DNA of 9,138 bases from the NCBI GenBank assembly GCA_020860745.1, contig JAJBTR010000233.1, positions 1-9,138 on the forward strand, in the 5' to 3' direction. Source of the stretch: Lachnospiraceae bacterium. GTDB taxonomy: Bacteria; Bacillota; Clostridia; Lachnospirales; Lachnospiraceae. The translations under genes and the position numbers were made by a program. The notes beneath the pieces are model-generated. The model worked only from the letters and a program-made list of their open reading frames with translations. It was not told the DNA's origin and did not search any database. Positions 1 to 8,403 of this stretch are shown piece after piece; position 1 is the stretch's first letter, and every line of letters starts with the position of its first letter.

Positions 1-127
1 ACAGCCATCCGCGCTTACCCGCCTTTGTAAATATCTTCCAGATTGCTACAACATCAATGACGTAAATGATAATGACAAACACCCAGAACGCCGGGCCAAA
101 ATCCGTAATACTGTAATCGTTTAACAT
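1..127 (-). CDS. N-terminal fragment of a small membrane protein (DUF5684-like), cut by the window edge
   Basis: The ATG at 127-125 opens a frame that reads 42 codons to the window edge without a stop. The peptide starts MLNDYSITDFGP, then a hydrophobic stretch (about residues 13-31, WVFVIIIYVIDVVAIW), then KIFTKAGKRGWL. One membrane helix followed by a KxFxKAGKxGW segment is what I remember from small DUF5684 / signal-peptidase-like membrane proteins of Clostridia, where a second hydrophobic block follows. That assignment is from memory and only the N-terminus is visible. An AAGGAG Shine-Dalgarno lies about 10 nt upstream of the ATG. The gene follows the AIM24-family gene on the same strand after a 131-nt gap, so the two may be cotranscribed, but no clear promoter or terminator separates them. 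Function unknown. Confidence 0.6.
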   Translation of the reverse strand, partial: MLNDYSITDFGPAFWVFVIIIYVIDVVAIWKIFTKAGKRGWL

Positions 128-258
128 TTTCTCAAATCTCCTTTTTTCCTGTTTTCTCTGCTATTTCTGCCGTATCTGACCGTCTTCTGCTTTTTCACGG
201 TTATCACTGCAAAAAAACCTGTCCATCCGTTTCCCTGACCATCGCCTCTTTTGCTTCC
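128..258 (-). other. Intergenic region between the AIM24-family gene and the fragment at the window edge
   Basis: 131 nt with no convincing terminator hairpin, no consensus promoter and no copy of the 22-bp-spaced repeats found upstream of the AIM24 and CPBP genes. The part near 145 carries the ribosome binding site of the downstream gene. Confidence 0.5.
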
Positions 259-945
259 TCAGCTCTTGTCAGTGTGCGGGAGATATTTCGAAATCGCTCT
301 CGCCATACGTGCGATCGGCAGCGTCTGGACCCACACGTGTCCTGGTCCGGTCACTGTGGTGTAGAAGAGACCTTCTCCGCTCAAAAACTTATTTTTCACC
401 CCTTTCACTGCCTGAATATCTATCTTGCAGGTAGCGCTCATCGCCGCCAGGTGCCCGGTCGAGATCACGATCTGTTCTCCCGCCGCAAGCTCGTATTCAT
501 TAATATATCCGTCCACCCCCACAAACAGGGTGCCCTGTCCGGGCAGGCGCTGCATGGTAATGCCCTCGCCGCCAAAAAGAGCCGTGCCAACCTTCTTGTG
601 AAGGTAAACGGACAGCTCCACTCCTGACGTAGACGCCAGAAAAGCACTTTTCTGTGCGATCAGTTCTTTCCCGGGTGCGATCTCAAACACGCGAACACAG
701 CCCGGAAATCTGGACGCGAAAGAAACCTTCCCTTTGCCGCCCACCGCAGTGTAACGATCCAGAAACAGAGCCTCCACCGCAAATACATGGCCAACCGCCT
801 TGCCCGCGCCTCCATTTGACTTAGCTTCCAGCTTCATATTCGGCGACATCCAGCACATCGCACCATTTTCGCTGATCATCTCTTCTCCCTCTTCCAGCTC
901 ACAATGTACTACCGGAAAAGGTTCTCCCTCAATCTTGTACCTCAT
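259..945 (-). CDS. AIM24 / TIGR00266 family protein
   Basis: This 228-residue protein is full length for the TIGR00266 (DUF124, AIM24-like) family, which folds as a beta-rich sandwich. It has no signal peptide or membrane helix, so it is predicted cytosolic. Family hallmarks are visible in order: MRYKIEGEPFPVV at the N-terminus, ENGAMCWMSPNM near residue 26, FASRFPG near 76, QKSAFLAST near 98, FGGEGITMQRLPGQGT near 124, then GEQIVISTGHLAAM, VKGVKNKFLSGEGLF and TGPGHVWVQTLP toward the end. The ATG is preceded by GGGAGAG at a good distance and the frame ends in TGA. The biochemical role of bacterial members is not established. The yeast homologue AIM24 is mitochondrial and linked to inner-membrane organisation, but that should not be transferred here. 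The region upstream carries a 22-bp-spaced direct repeat related to the one before the CPBP gene, suggesting a shared regulator. No defect is seen. Confidence 0.9.
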   Translation of the reverse strand: MRYKIEGEPFPVVHCELEEGEEMISENGAMCWMSPNMKLEAKSNGGAGKAVGHVFAVEALFLDRYTAVGGKGKVSFASRFPGCVRVFEIAPGKELIAQKSAFLASTSGVELSVYLHKKVGTALFGGEGITMQRLPGQGTLFVGVDGYINEYELAAGEQIVISTGHLAAMSATCKIDIQAVKGVKNKFLSGEGLFYTTVTGPGHVWVQTLPIARMARAISKYLPHTDKS

Positions 946-1041
946 GTTTCTCTCCCTTCATTTTCTTTCTTTTGTTTTTATATTATCCCCTGTTCGGGGC
1001 TTTTTCCATCTTTTGATATTGCCGTGAATACCGCGTAAGCG

Positions 1042-1084
1042 ACGGAACCATTTGTGCAATTTAACTGCGCCGTCCGTGCAATTT
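1042..1084 (-). promoter_or_regulatory. Pair of 22-bp-spaced direct repeats, possible LytTR-type operator upstream of the AIM24 gene
   Basis: On the plus strand, 1042-1062 and 1064-1084 align with 15 of 21 identical positions, and GTGCAATTT is repeated exactly at 1054 and 1076, a 22-bp period. The first unit contains GGAACCATTTGTG, nearly the same as the units before the CPBP gene. On the transcribed strand the core is ATGGTTCCG. LytTR-domain regulators typically bind two 9-bp direct repeats with a GTT core spaced about 21-22 bp, so the geometry fits. The promoter is less clear: a CAATAT at 1016-1021 sits at about the same distance as the -10 of the CPBP promoter but is a poor match. The assignment to LytTR is inference. 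Confidence 0.5.
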
Positions 1085-1090
1085 GTATCA

Positions 1091-2118
1091 TCAGATAAGA
1101 GAGGTCACAAACATTATCACGCATGCCAGCACAAACAATGCCATCCCTATGTTACAATAAGCCGTCCGGAATCTGCTTCCTTTTGGTATTTCCAGCGGCT
1201 CGTTCTCATACAACACGGTCTTACGGGCACGGTTAAACATCACAAGCCCGATGATGGTAGCCGCCACCACCGCAACGATACCGATTACCATCACCAGCGC
1301 CATCACCAGCTGTCTGACTGTCATGTCCCCGACGCCATCCGGCAGGCTGACCATGCTCAGCATCACGAATGATTCCATAACTCCAAGAAAATTGATTCCC
1401 ATATGGAGACCTGCAGAATAGCGCAGTCTGCCGGTTTTCAGATAGATGTATCCGCACAGGAGCCCCATCGCGAACGTATAGAAAAACTGCGACAGGTTTC
1501 CATGAGAGAGACCGAACATCAGCGCTGATGTTACGACTGCCAGTTTTCCCCCGTAACAGCTCATTCGGTCAATCAGCAGTTTTCTGAATATCAGTTCTTC
1601 AAAGAACGGCCCCACGACGGACATAAACAGGATCTGCAGCCACACAGAAGTGTCCATGGCGTAAGAGCCCAGCGCAGATTCCGTCGAAGTGCCCGCCAGC
1701 GCGCCCAGGATGCGCGTGACAAGAATGCCGACGACATTTCCAGCGTTCGTCAGAAAGATAATGATAAAAACCGAACGCACGATCTGCCCGGCTTTGAGTG
1801 GAACGCCGTTTTTGCTGCCGGACACTCCCTGACGGGCGGGAACCTTTCGAAAAATCAGCAGGCTGACTGGCAGGGCCACCGCGTACATCGGCACGAGATC
1901 AACCAACCACAGCCCCCATGTCGTCGAAGCCAGGTTGGGAAAACCCGGGCAGCCACAACCTGGAGCACCGAGGAAATCGCCAGAAAAGCAAAACATCCGA
2001 GTCCAAGCATGGAAAAAACCTTGCGGGCGCGCAGCCGATCCTCTCCTGTAAATACGGATTCTCTTACAGAAGATGGCTGATCGCCGCTTTTGGATCTTTC
2101 CCTTCCAGTCTTTCTCAC
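1091..2118 (-). pseudogene. CPBP family intramembrane glutamic endopeptidase, one -1 frame break near residue 61
   Basis: The C-terminal frame carries all three CPBP (Abi/Rce1-like) motifs: EELIFR (both Glu and Arg), FGLSH and HMGIN, within several hydrophobic segments. This predicts a membrane-embedded metal-independent protease or a protein of that fold. In Gram-positives such genes are common near peptide-signalling and bacteriocin loci, some as immunity proteins. The matching N-terminus lies in another frame: a GTG at 2118 preceded by GGGAGG gives MRKTGRERSKSGD, then a first helix (SMLGLGCFAFLAISSVLQVV), up to RVFPTWL. The C-terminal frame resumes with FPNLASTTWGLWLVDLVPMY. Joining them at 1936-1942 by one -1 step gives a 342-residue protein of normal family architecture, with motif residues near E174/E175, R179, F202, H206, H239 and N243. 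The upstream part of the C-terminal frame (from an ATG at 2173) has no family character and is a shadow. The break may be a sequencing error, a mutation or recoding. Confidence 0.85.
1936..1942 (-). other. Frame junction of the CPBP gene at T_TTC_CCA
   Basis: Read on the minus strand in the frame of the GTG start, codons GTT TTC CCA form the heptamer T_TTC_CCA, an X_XXY_YYZ pattern. Slipping back one base gives TTT CCC AAC, the frame that carries the protease motifs. The stretch CCCGGGTTTTCCCAACC is rich in short homopolymers, so loss of one base is an equally simple explanation. Confidence 0.55.
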
Positions 2119-2185
2119 TTTCCCTGCCTCCCATCCTATCGTTGTATTGTGCCGGTCTTCTTTGTATTTCCAAACTTATACTTCT

Positions 2186-2194
2186 ATTTTAGCA
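2186..2194 (-). promoter_or_regulatory. Extended -10 promoter of the CPBP gene
   Basis: On the minus strand TGCTAAAAT is an extended -10 element (TGn plus TAAAAT, 5 of 6 match to TATAAT). It is about 70 nt upstream of the GTG start. There is no good -35 hexamer; the expected -35 position falls on the nearer of two direct repeats, as in activator-dependent promoters. The start of transcription would be near 2179, inferred from position only. Confidence 0.5.
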
Positions 2195-2211
2195 CATTAA
2201 TTTCTTCCTGC

Positions 2212-2247
2212 ACGAACCATTGGTGCAATACAAACGAACCATTTGTG
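2212..2247 (-). promoter_or_regulatory. Pair of 22-bp-spaced direct repeats, possible LytTR-type operator upstream of the CPBP gene
   Basis: On the plus strand ACGAACCATTGGTG (2212-2225) and ACGAACCATTTGTG (2234-2247) differ at one of 14 positions and start exactly 22 bp apart. On the transcribed strand the core is ATGGTTCGT, matching the GTTn[A/G][T/G] half of the known LytTR half-site. The nearer unit abuts the -35 position of an extended -10 promoter. LytTR activators of the AgrA/ComE/PlnC type bind such tandem half-sites one to two helical turns apart. The same unit occurs upstream of the AIM24 gene at 1042-1084. The repeat is directly visible; the regulator is inferred. Confidence 0.6.
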
Positions 2248-2449
2248 TTATTTTGTGACAGTTCCTTACGCCTGCCAGGCTACATCTTCGCAGGATCGAG
2301 ATCCATCCGGATGCGCGCCGTAAAGACCTCTGCCTGCCTGTCAAAACAGAAACGCGCCTCCCCGCCATACTTTGTCGCCGTATATTCCAGACTGTAAAGC
2401 CCGTAACCGCCGCCGTGCCGCCCGCTCACATAAGCCGATGCAGGAAAGA

Positions 2450-2456
2450 ACCCCCC
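2450..2456 (-). other. Second frame junction of the kinase gene at G_GGG_GGT
   Basis: A run of six G on the minus strand (C at 2451-2456). In the frame of the H- and N-boxes the codons GAG GGG GGT then lead to a TGA stop eight codons later. Stepping back one base gives GGG GGG TTC and the frame with the GHKL G-box. A G6 run is a common place for indel sequencing errors and for phase-variable slippage. Confidence 0.6.
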
Positions 2457-2877
2457 TCCTCCATACAGTACTTTCCGGATGGATATACGGTCTGACAGTA
2501 GTTTTCTGTCTGTATGAGCAGCGAAGCGCCGATAACGCCGACTTCCACGGTAATCCAGCGGCTCTCCTCCGCTTCCTCCTGCTCGCAGGCATGGATAGCA
2601 TTTTCCATCAGATTGCCGAAGAGGACGGTCAGATCTGCCGGGGCAATGGCAACATCCCCGCATTTCGCCCGCACCCTGCAGGAAATGCCCTTATCCGCGG
2701 CCATCCCCGCGTAATACTGAAGCAGACCGTTGATCATCTCATTCTTACAGTATTCCTCCGTTTCTCTGTGGCTGACCTGAACTGTAATACCGGAAAGATA
2801 GTCTTTCACAGCTTCGTTATCACCCTGCACTGACAGCTCCCACAGGTGATTCAGTAAATGACGTATATCATGGCGCA

Positions 2878-2884
2878 TTTTTTT
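2878..2884 (-). other. First frame junction of the kinase gene at A_AAA_AAA
   Basis: A run of seven A on the minus strand. In the membrane-domain frame the codons are GCA AAA AAA TGC, followed by a TGA stop at 2851-2853. A -1 step gives AAA AAA ATG CGC CAT GAT and enters the H-box (MRHDIRH). A_AAA_AAA is a well-known slippery heptamer in bacteria (insertion-sequence and dnaX-type frameshifting), but an A7 run is also a classic indel-error site. No clear downstream pseudoknot is visible by eye. Confidence 0.6.
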
Positions 2885-3721
2885 GCCTGTTCCATATCAC
2901 GGGTGATGTTTCCGTATTGCAGCTTTTGAATTTCCATAACCCGACGCGCGTCGCTGTCCCGTTTTCGCCGCGCCGACTCTTTAAACAGTGTCCAGTAAAA
3001 GATAGCCAGTATCACAGATATCAGCAGCAAAGGTGGAACAATCACCCACCAGTAGACAGCCAGCATCCCCGCCGGTATGCTTGCGTAAATCACAAGGATA
3101 ACCAGGTAAAGGAAAGTCACCGCCAGCAGCACTCCGAATTCCCTGCGGATGTTCTCTATCTCCATCTCTGCCAGGTATTCCCGCACGCCCCGCCGCATAA
3201 GCAGCGCAAACGGTGGAAACATGACCGCCGCCGTTCCCGCAAAAAGCGCCAGGGTCAGAGGCGGGTAAATTTCCGGCAGCAGCCTGTCGCCAGGGAAAAG
3301 TGAAAGGGTAAGATTCACCAGAAGATATTGCACGGCTGCGTAAAGCAGCGCCAACACCAGCACAACCAGCTTTTTTACTCTCTCTACCACCCGCAGAACC
3401 CGGAAATACAGACACATAAAAATCAGAAGCGCTGCCAGCATATACAAATTGGCGACCAGTGTCTGATATGTATAACGCCGGACATACTCCAATCCTATAG
3501 CCAGCGGAAATAAGGCGGAGCTTACCAATGCCAGAATGCCGGCGCCTGCCACAATCCGCCTGCGGGAACATCGAAATGCCCCTTCGCCAAAAGGCATAAG
3601 ACAAAGAACCATCCCCGCCCCGAACTGGATGAAAAAGCCGACAAAATGCCGGAAAAAGAAACCTGCGGTCATAACGCTTCCTCCCTGTTAATCGCTGTTT
3701 TCCTGTTTTAACACAACAATC

Positions 3722-3743
3722 CGCCCGACATTCCTGCCGGGCG
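3722..3743 (-). terminator. Hairpin terminator downstream of hppA
   Basis: On the minus strand CGCCCGGCA and TGTCGGGCG flank a GGAA loop, a nine-pair stem in which one pair is G-U. Read as plus-strand RNA the same position is an A-C mismatch, so the hairpin is better formed in hppA-direction RNA. It is followed by a moderately U-rich stretch (GATTGTTGTGTT), and lies about 115 nt after the hppA stop and 50 nt before the kinase start. The plus-strand side also has a T tract, so it could act in both directions, but no plus-strand gene is present. Confidence 0.65.
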
Positions 3744-3857
3744 CCTTTACCTTTTTATCACTTTTCACATATAGCAATGATTCAGTTTCTTATAAATAAA
3801 CAGCCACATCACATCCAGACAAATGACGTGTCTGTATGTACTGTCACGCCGGATTCT

Positions 3858-5858
<2,001 letters not shown>

Positions 5859-5894
5859 TTTTTACTACCTCCCGTATACATAAATCTAAAATTT

Positions 5895-5924
5895 ATAGTA
5901 CCATATGCACAACAGGAAAGTCAA
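5895..5924 (-). promoter_or_regulatory. Sigma-A-type promoter of hppA
   Basis: On the minus strand TTGACT (5924-5919) and TACTAT (5900-5895) are separated by 18 bp. The -35 matches consensus at 5 of 6 positions. The -10 lies about 37 nt upstream of the hppA ATG, leaving a short leader that contains the GGGAGG ribosome binding site. It sits in the 100-nt gap after porB, in which I see no terminator, so readthrough from the por operon is also possible. Confidence 0.7.
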
Positions 5925-5958
5925 CACTCGTTAATTACTTATCAAAGATTGACAATGG

Positions 5959-6903
5959 TTACCTTGCACATTTATACTGCAGTTCTTCCCATCTCTTATC
6001 CACTTCCTCCTGAAACTGAACGATCAGATCTTCATTCCCCGGCTTAAAGAGATGCTTAAACCGCCCCTGCTCCCGGAGGAAATCCTCGATGGGCAGCTTT
6101 TTCTTCGGCTCATAGGTCAGTCTCCACTTGCCGTGTTCCACCTCAAACATGGGCCAGTAGCAGGTTTCCACCGCCAGCTTGCAGATTTTCATGATATCCG
6201 CTGTCTCGTAGCGCCAGCCGCGGGGACAGGGCGTCAGGATATTCAGGAAAGATGCCCCCTCTGTATAGATGGCTTTCTCTGCTTTTTTGTGAATATCAGA
6301 GAAATTGCCGATCATGGTGGTTTGTCCCACATAGGCTACATTGTGCTCCGCGATGATGGAAGCCAGATCCTTCCGGCTCTGCATCTTTCCGTTGGACTGG
6401 GAGCCCACCGGCGTGGTGGTGGTATCCGCAAACCGCGGCGTCGCGGAAGAACGCTGGATACCGGTGTTCATATAAGCGCCGTTATCATAGCAGACATAGA
6501 CCATATCATGTCCGCGCTCCATCGCGCCGGAGAGAGACTGAAAACCGATGTCATACGTACCGCCGTCTCCGCCGAATGTGATAAACTTAAAGGTCTAATC
6601 TTCCGGCAGGCGTCCGCGCTTCTTAAGTGCACGGTAAGCTGTCTCCACACCGCTTAAGGTCGCGCCGGCATTTTCAAACGTATTGTGAATGTAGCTGTCC
6701 TCCCAGGATGTGTAGGGGCACATAAAGGAGGAAACCTCCAGGCACCCGGTTGCGTTTCCGATCACCGCCTGATCTCCCTCATGAAGCGCCCGAAGCACCG
6801 CACGGACCGCGATGGTCGCACCGCAGCCGGCGCACATCCTGTGTCCCGGAGCAAGACGTTCCGGCTTGCTCATAACCTGTTTAAAATTATATTTTTCAGC
6901 CAT
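5959..6903 (-). pseudogene. porB: 2-oxoacid (pyruvate):ferredoxin oxidoreductase beta subunit, interrupted by an in-frame TAG
   Basis: PorB binds thiamine pyrophosphate (TPP) and one 4Fe-4S cluster and, with PorA, forms the catalytic core that oxidises pyruvate to acetyl-CoA plus CO2. The frame of 314 codon positions has normal length. It shows HRMCAGCGA (cluster Cys pair, near residues 22-30), GNATGCLEVSS, then FGGDGGTYDIG (TPP/Mg motif, 110-120), YDNGAYMNTGIQRS and ILTPCPRGW (another likely cluster Cys). Codon 103 is TAG (6595-6597), between GRLPED and TFKFITFGGDG. Everything before and after is in the same frame and conserved, so only one base stands out; AAG (Lys) or GAG (Glu) would be natural there. 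The downstream ATG at 6522 (residue 128) lies after the TPP motif, so a restarted product could not be active. AGGAGG overlapping the porA stop drives the start. TAG is a normal stop in neighbouring genes. Pyruvate is the best guess; a branched 2-oxoacid is possible. Confidence 0.9.
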
Positions 6904-6915
6904 TTCCGAAACCTC

Positions 6916-8097
6916 CTACTTCCTTAATCCGATATACTGATACTGCTCGATTTCTTTGCCGGTAGAGATAGATTCCTCCATCGCTGCAAACACTTCCTTC
7001 GCCTCATCCGTCGTAAAATCACGTCCGCCGAGACCATAAATGTAGTTCGTCGTATTGATATAAATCTTGCTGCGGTACAACCCTGCAGTCACCTCCGCAC
7101 CCAACGGTCCGCCGTGACCGTTGTAGCTCTCGCAGCGGTCCATAATCGCGACAGCCTTACAGCCTTTCAGTGCCTGCGCAATCTCCTCCGCCGGGAACGG
7201 ACGGAACACGCGAAGTTTTAAAACGCCGACTTTTTTTCCTTCCTCCCGCAGCTCGTCCGCTGCCTGCTTTGCAGTGCCGGCCGCAGAACCGATCAGCAGC
7301 ATGATGTAATCCGCATCCTCCGTTCTGTACTCTTCAAACAGCCCATACTCTCTGCCGGAGATCTGCCCATATTCTTTCGCTACATCCAGAATCACCTGCT
7401 TGGCGTTCTCCAGAGCGATGAGCTGGTTTTTCCGTCCCTCCATCACATAATTGGAAACGGAGTAAGGTCCCACGGAAACCGGCTTGCCCGGATTTAACAT
7501 ATATTCTTCCGGCTCATACTCGCCGACAAATGCTTTCACCGGCTCGTCCTCCATCAGCTCGATATTCTCCACCGCGTGGCTGGTGATAAAACCATCCTGG
7601 CAGATCATAATCGGCAGACGGACGTCCTTATGCTCCGCGATACGGTAAGCCTGCAGCATGTTGTCATAAACTTCCTGATTATTTTCCGCATAAATCTGAA
7701 TCCATCCGGTGTCCCGGGCGCCCATGCCGTCCGTGTGGTCACAGTTGATATTGATCGGACCGGATAATGTACGGTTCACCAGCGCCAATGTGATCGGCAT
7801 CCGGTTGGAAGCCGCCAGCAGCAGTTCCTCCCACATCAGAGCCAGACCTGCGGAGGAAGTCGCAGTCAGGGTACGCGCCCCCGCCGCCTCAGACCCGATG
7901 CTGGCACTCATGGCAGAGTGCTCACTCTCCACCGGGATAAACTCGGTATCGATCTCTCCGTTCGCAATGTAAGTCGAAACCATCTGCGGAATCTCCGTGG
8001 ACGGCGTAATGGGAAACGCCGGCATCACATCCGGGTTAATCTGTCTGATTGCGTAGGCAACAGCCTCATTGCCCGACATTCTCTCTTTGATCGCCAT
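6916..8097 (-). CDS. porA: 2-oxoacid (pyruvate):ferredoxin oxidoreductase alpha subunit
   Basis: PorA carries the pyrimidine-binding and transketolase-like domains of the cytoplasmic enzyme and pairs with PorB at the TPP site. The 393-residue protein has normal length for the separate alpha subunit. Visible family segments are NEAVAYAIRQINPDV and PITPSTEIPQ at the N-terminus (substrate side), ESEHSAMSASIGSEAAGAR (about 58-76), TATSSAGLALMWEELL, LVNRTLSGPININCDHTD (about 107-124), QDGFITSH, and in the C-terminal domain IGSAAGTAK, LRVFRPFP and MDRCESYNGHGGPLG. The ATG overlaps the porD stop by one base (TAATG), with GGAGGG upstream, so translation is probably coupled. It ends in TAG 12 nt before porB. 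The combination of PITPST and GPININC fits pyruvate synthases and related short oxidoreductases; substrate cannot be fixed from sequence alone. No defects were seen. Confidence 0.95.
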   Translation of the reverse strand: MAIKERMSGNEAVAYAIRQINPDVMPAFPITPSTEIPQMVSTYIANGEIDTEFIPVESEHSAMSASIGSEAAGARTLTATSSAGLALMWEELLLAASNRMPITLALVNRTLSGPININCDHTDGMGARDTGWIQIYAENNQEVYDNMLQAYRIAEHKDVRLPIMICQDGFITSHAVENIELMEDEPVKAFVGEYEPEEYMLNPGKPVSVGPYSVSNYVMEGRKNQLIALENAKQVILDVAKEYGQISGREYGLFEEYRTEDADYIMLLIGSAAGTAKQAADELREEGKKVGVLKLRVFRPFPAEEIAQALKGCKAVAIMDRCESYNGHGGPLGAEVTAGLYRSKIYINTTNYIYGLGGRDFTTDEAKEVFAAMEESISTGKEIEQYQYIGLRK

Positions 8098-8402
8098 TAT
8101 TCCACACCCTCCTTCATCACAATCGCCCCGAACGGGCAGACCGCCGCGCAGATTCCGCAGCCCTTGCAGTGATCCAGGTCAAAAGGAAGCCGCTTCCCGT
8201 CCTTTACCGGAATGCTGCTGTCCGGACATACCGGCGTGCACAGCAGACACTGCTTGCACTTATCCTCCAGATAAACCGGAGTATTGTTTCTCCACTCGCC
8301 GGTCTTAAACAGCTTCGACGTGCCCGCGGCAAAAATCTGCATGCCCTCGGTCATGCCGGTGTGGGGAGTTTTTTCATTGATTTTCGTGATATCTGTTCTC
8401 AT
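8097..8402 (-). CDS. porD: 2-oxoacid (pyruvate):ferredoxin oxidoreductase delta subunit (2x 4Fe-4S ferredoxin-like)
   Basis: PorD is the ferredoxin-like electron-transfer subunit, passing electrons from the PorAB site to soluble ferredoxin. The 101-residue protein contains two complete 4Fe-4S motifs of the CxxCxxCxxxCP type: CKQCLLCTPVCP and CKGCGICAAVCP, about 30 residues apart. A conserved lead-in (GTSKLFKTGEWR and PVYLEDKCKQC) precedes them, as in other delta subunits. I chose the ATG at 8402 (MRTDITKINEK) over an ATG at 8435 because GGAGGAG lies 6 nt before it and the longer N-terminus (MTRWRSREESR) would overlap porC and has no family character. It starts one base after the porC stop and its TAA overlaps the porA start, indicating one transcript with coupled translation. 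Confidence 0.94.
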   Translation of the reverse strand: MRTDITKINEKTPHTGMTEGMQIFAAGTSKLFKTGEWRNNTPVYLEDKCKQCLLCTPVCPDSSIPVKDGKRLPFDLDHCKGCGICAAVCPFGAIVMKEGVE

Positions 8403-8403
8403 T

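Larger units (their letters stand above)
2280..3672 (-). pseudogene. AgrC/ComD-type GHKL sensor histidine kinase, broken by two -1 frame changes
   Basis: The N-terminal frame (start ATG 3672, GGGAGG upstream) encodes about seven hydrophobic segments (roughly residues 9-27, 40-60, 71-90, 101-126, 137-159, 180-204 and 206-230), a polytopic sensor domain like those of peptide-sensing HPK10 kinases. A cytoplasmic linker (KESARRKRDSDARRVMEIQKLQYG) leads to EQAKK, where the frame breaks at 2878-2884. The next frame gives the H-box MRHDIRHLLN (phosphoacceptor about H268) and N-box FGNLMENAIHACE (about 352-364), then breaks again at 2450-2456. The third frame supplies the G-box HGGGYGLYSL, then KYGGEARF and a C-terminus VFTARIRMDLDPAKM ending in TAG. 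With both breaks corrected the protein is 464 residues, a normal length. No LytTR response regulator is in the window, although such kinases usually have one adjacent. The ligand is unknown, possibly a peptide. hppA upstream is separated by a terminator, so the gene needs its own promoter within 3673-3720, where I see no strong consensus. Confidence 0.85.

Noticed and set aside
987..1005. A plus-strand terminator (CCCC-TGTTC-GGGG followed by CTTTTT)
   Set aside because: The stem is only 4 bp and it would terminate plus-strand transcription, where there is no gene. On the minus strand it lacks a U tract.
2119..2173. An extended N-terminus for the CPBP protein from the ATG at 2173
   Set aside because: The residues it encodes do not resemble the family, and the other frame from the GTG at 2118 has the ribosome binding site and a membrane helix.
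2426..2878. A free-standing kinase gene starting at the ATG at 2878
   Set aside because: The ATG is the H-box Met within the family sequence, with only a weak AGG upstream, and the frame ends before the G-box.
3830..3852. An imperfect palindrome just after the hppA stop (CGTG...CACG with two mismatches)
   Set aside because: It has two internal mismatches and no U tract. The hairpin at 3722-3743 is a much better terminator.
5959..6522. The C-terminal part of porB as a separate gene starting at the ATG at 6522
   Set aside because: It is in the same frame as the N-terminal part, lacks a ribosome binding site, and would begin after the TPP motif. It is better described as one interrupted gene.
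6595..6597. Pyrrolysine at the porB TAG
   Set aside because: PFOR beta subunits are not known pyrrolysine proteins, no pyl genes are in the window, and TAG is the ordinary stop of four neighbouring genes.
6052..6657. A 201-codon plus-strand open frame opposite porB
   Set aside because: It is antisense to conserved PorB sequence, has no family character, and spans the TAG-interrupted region only because the complement lacks stops.
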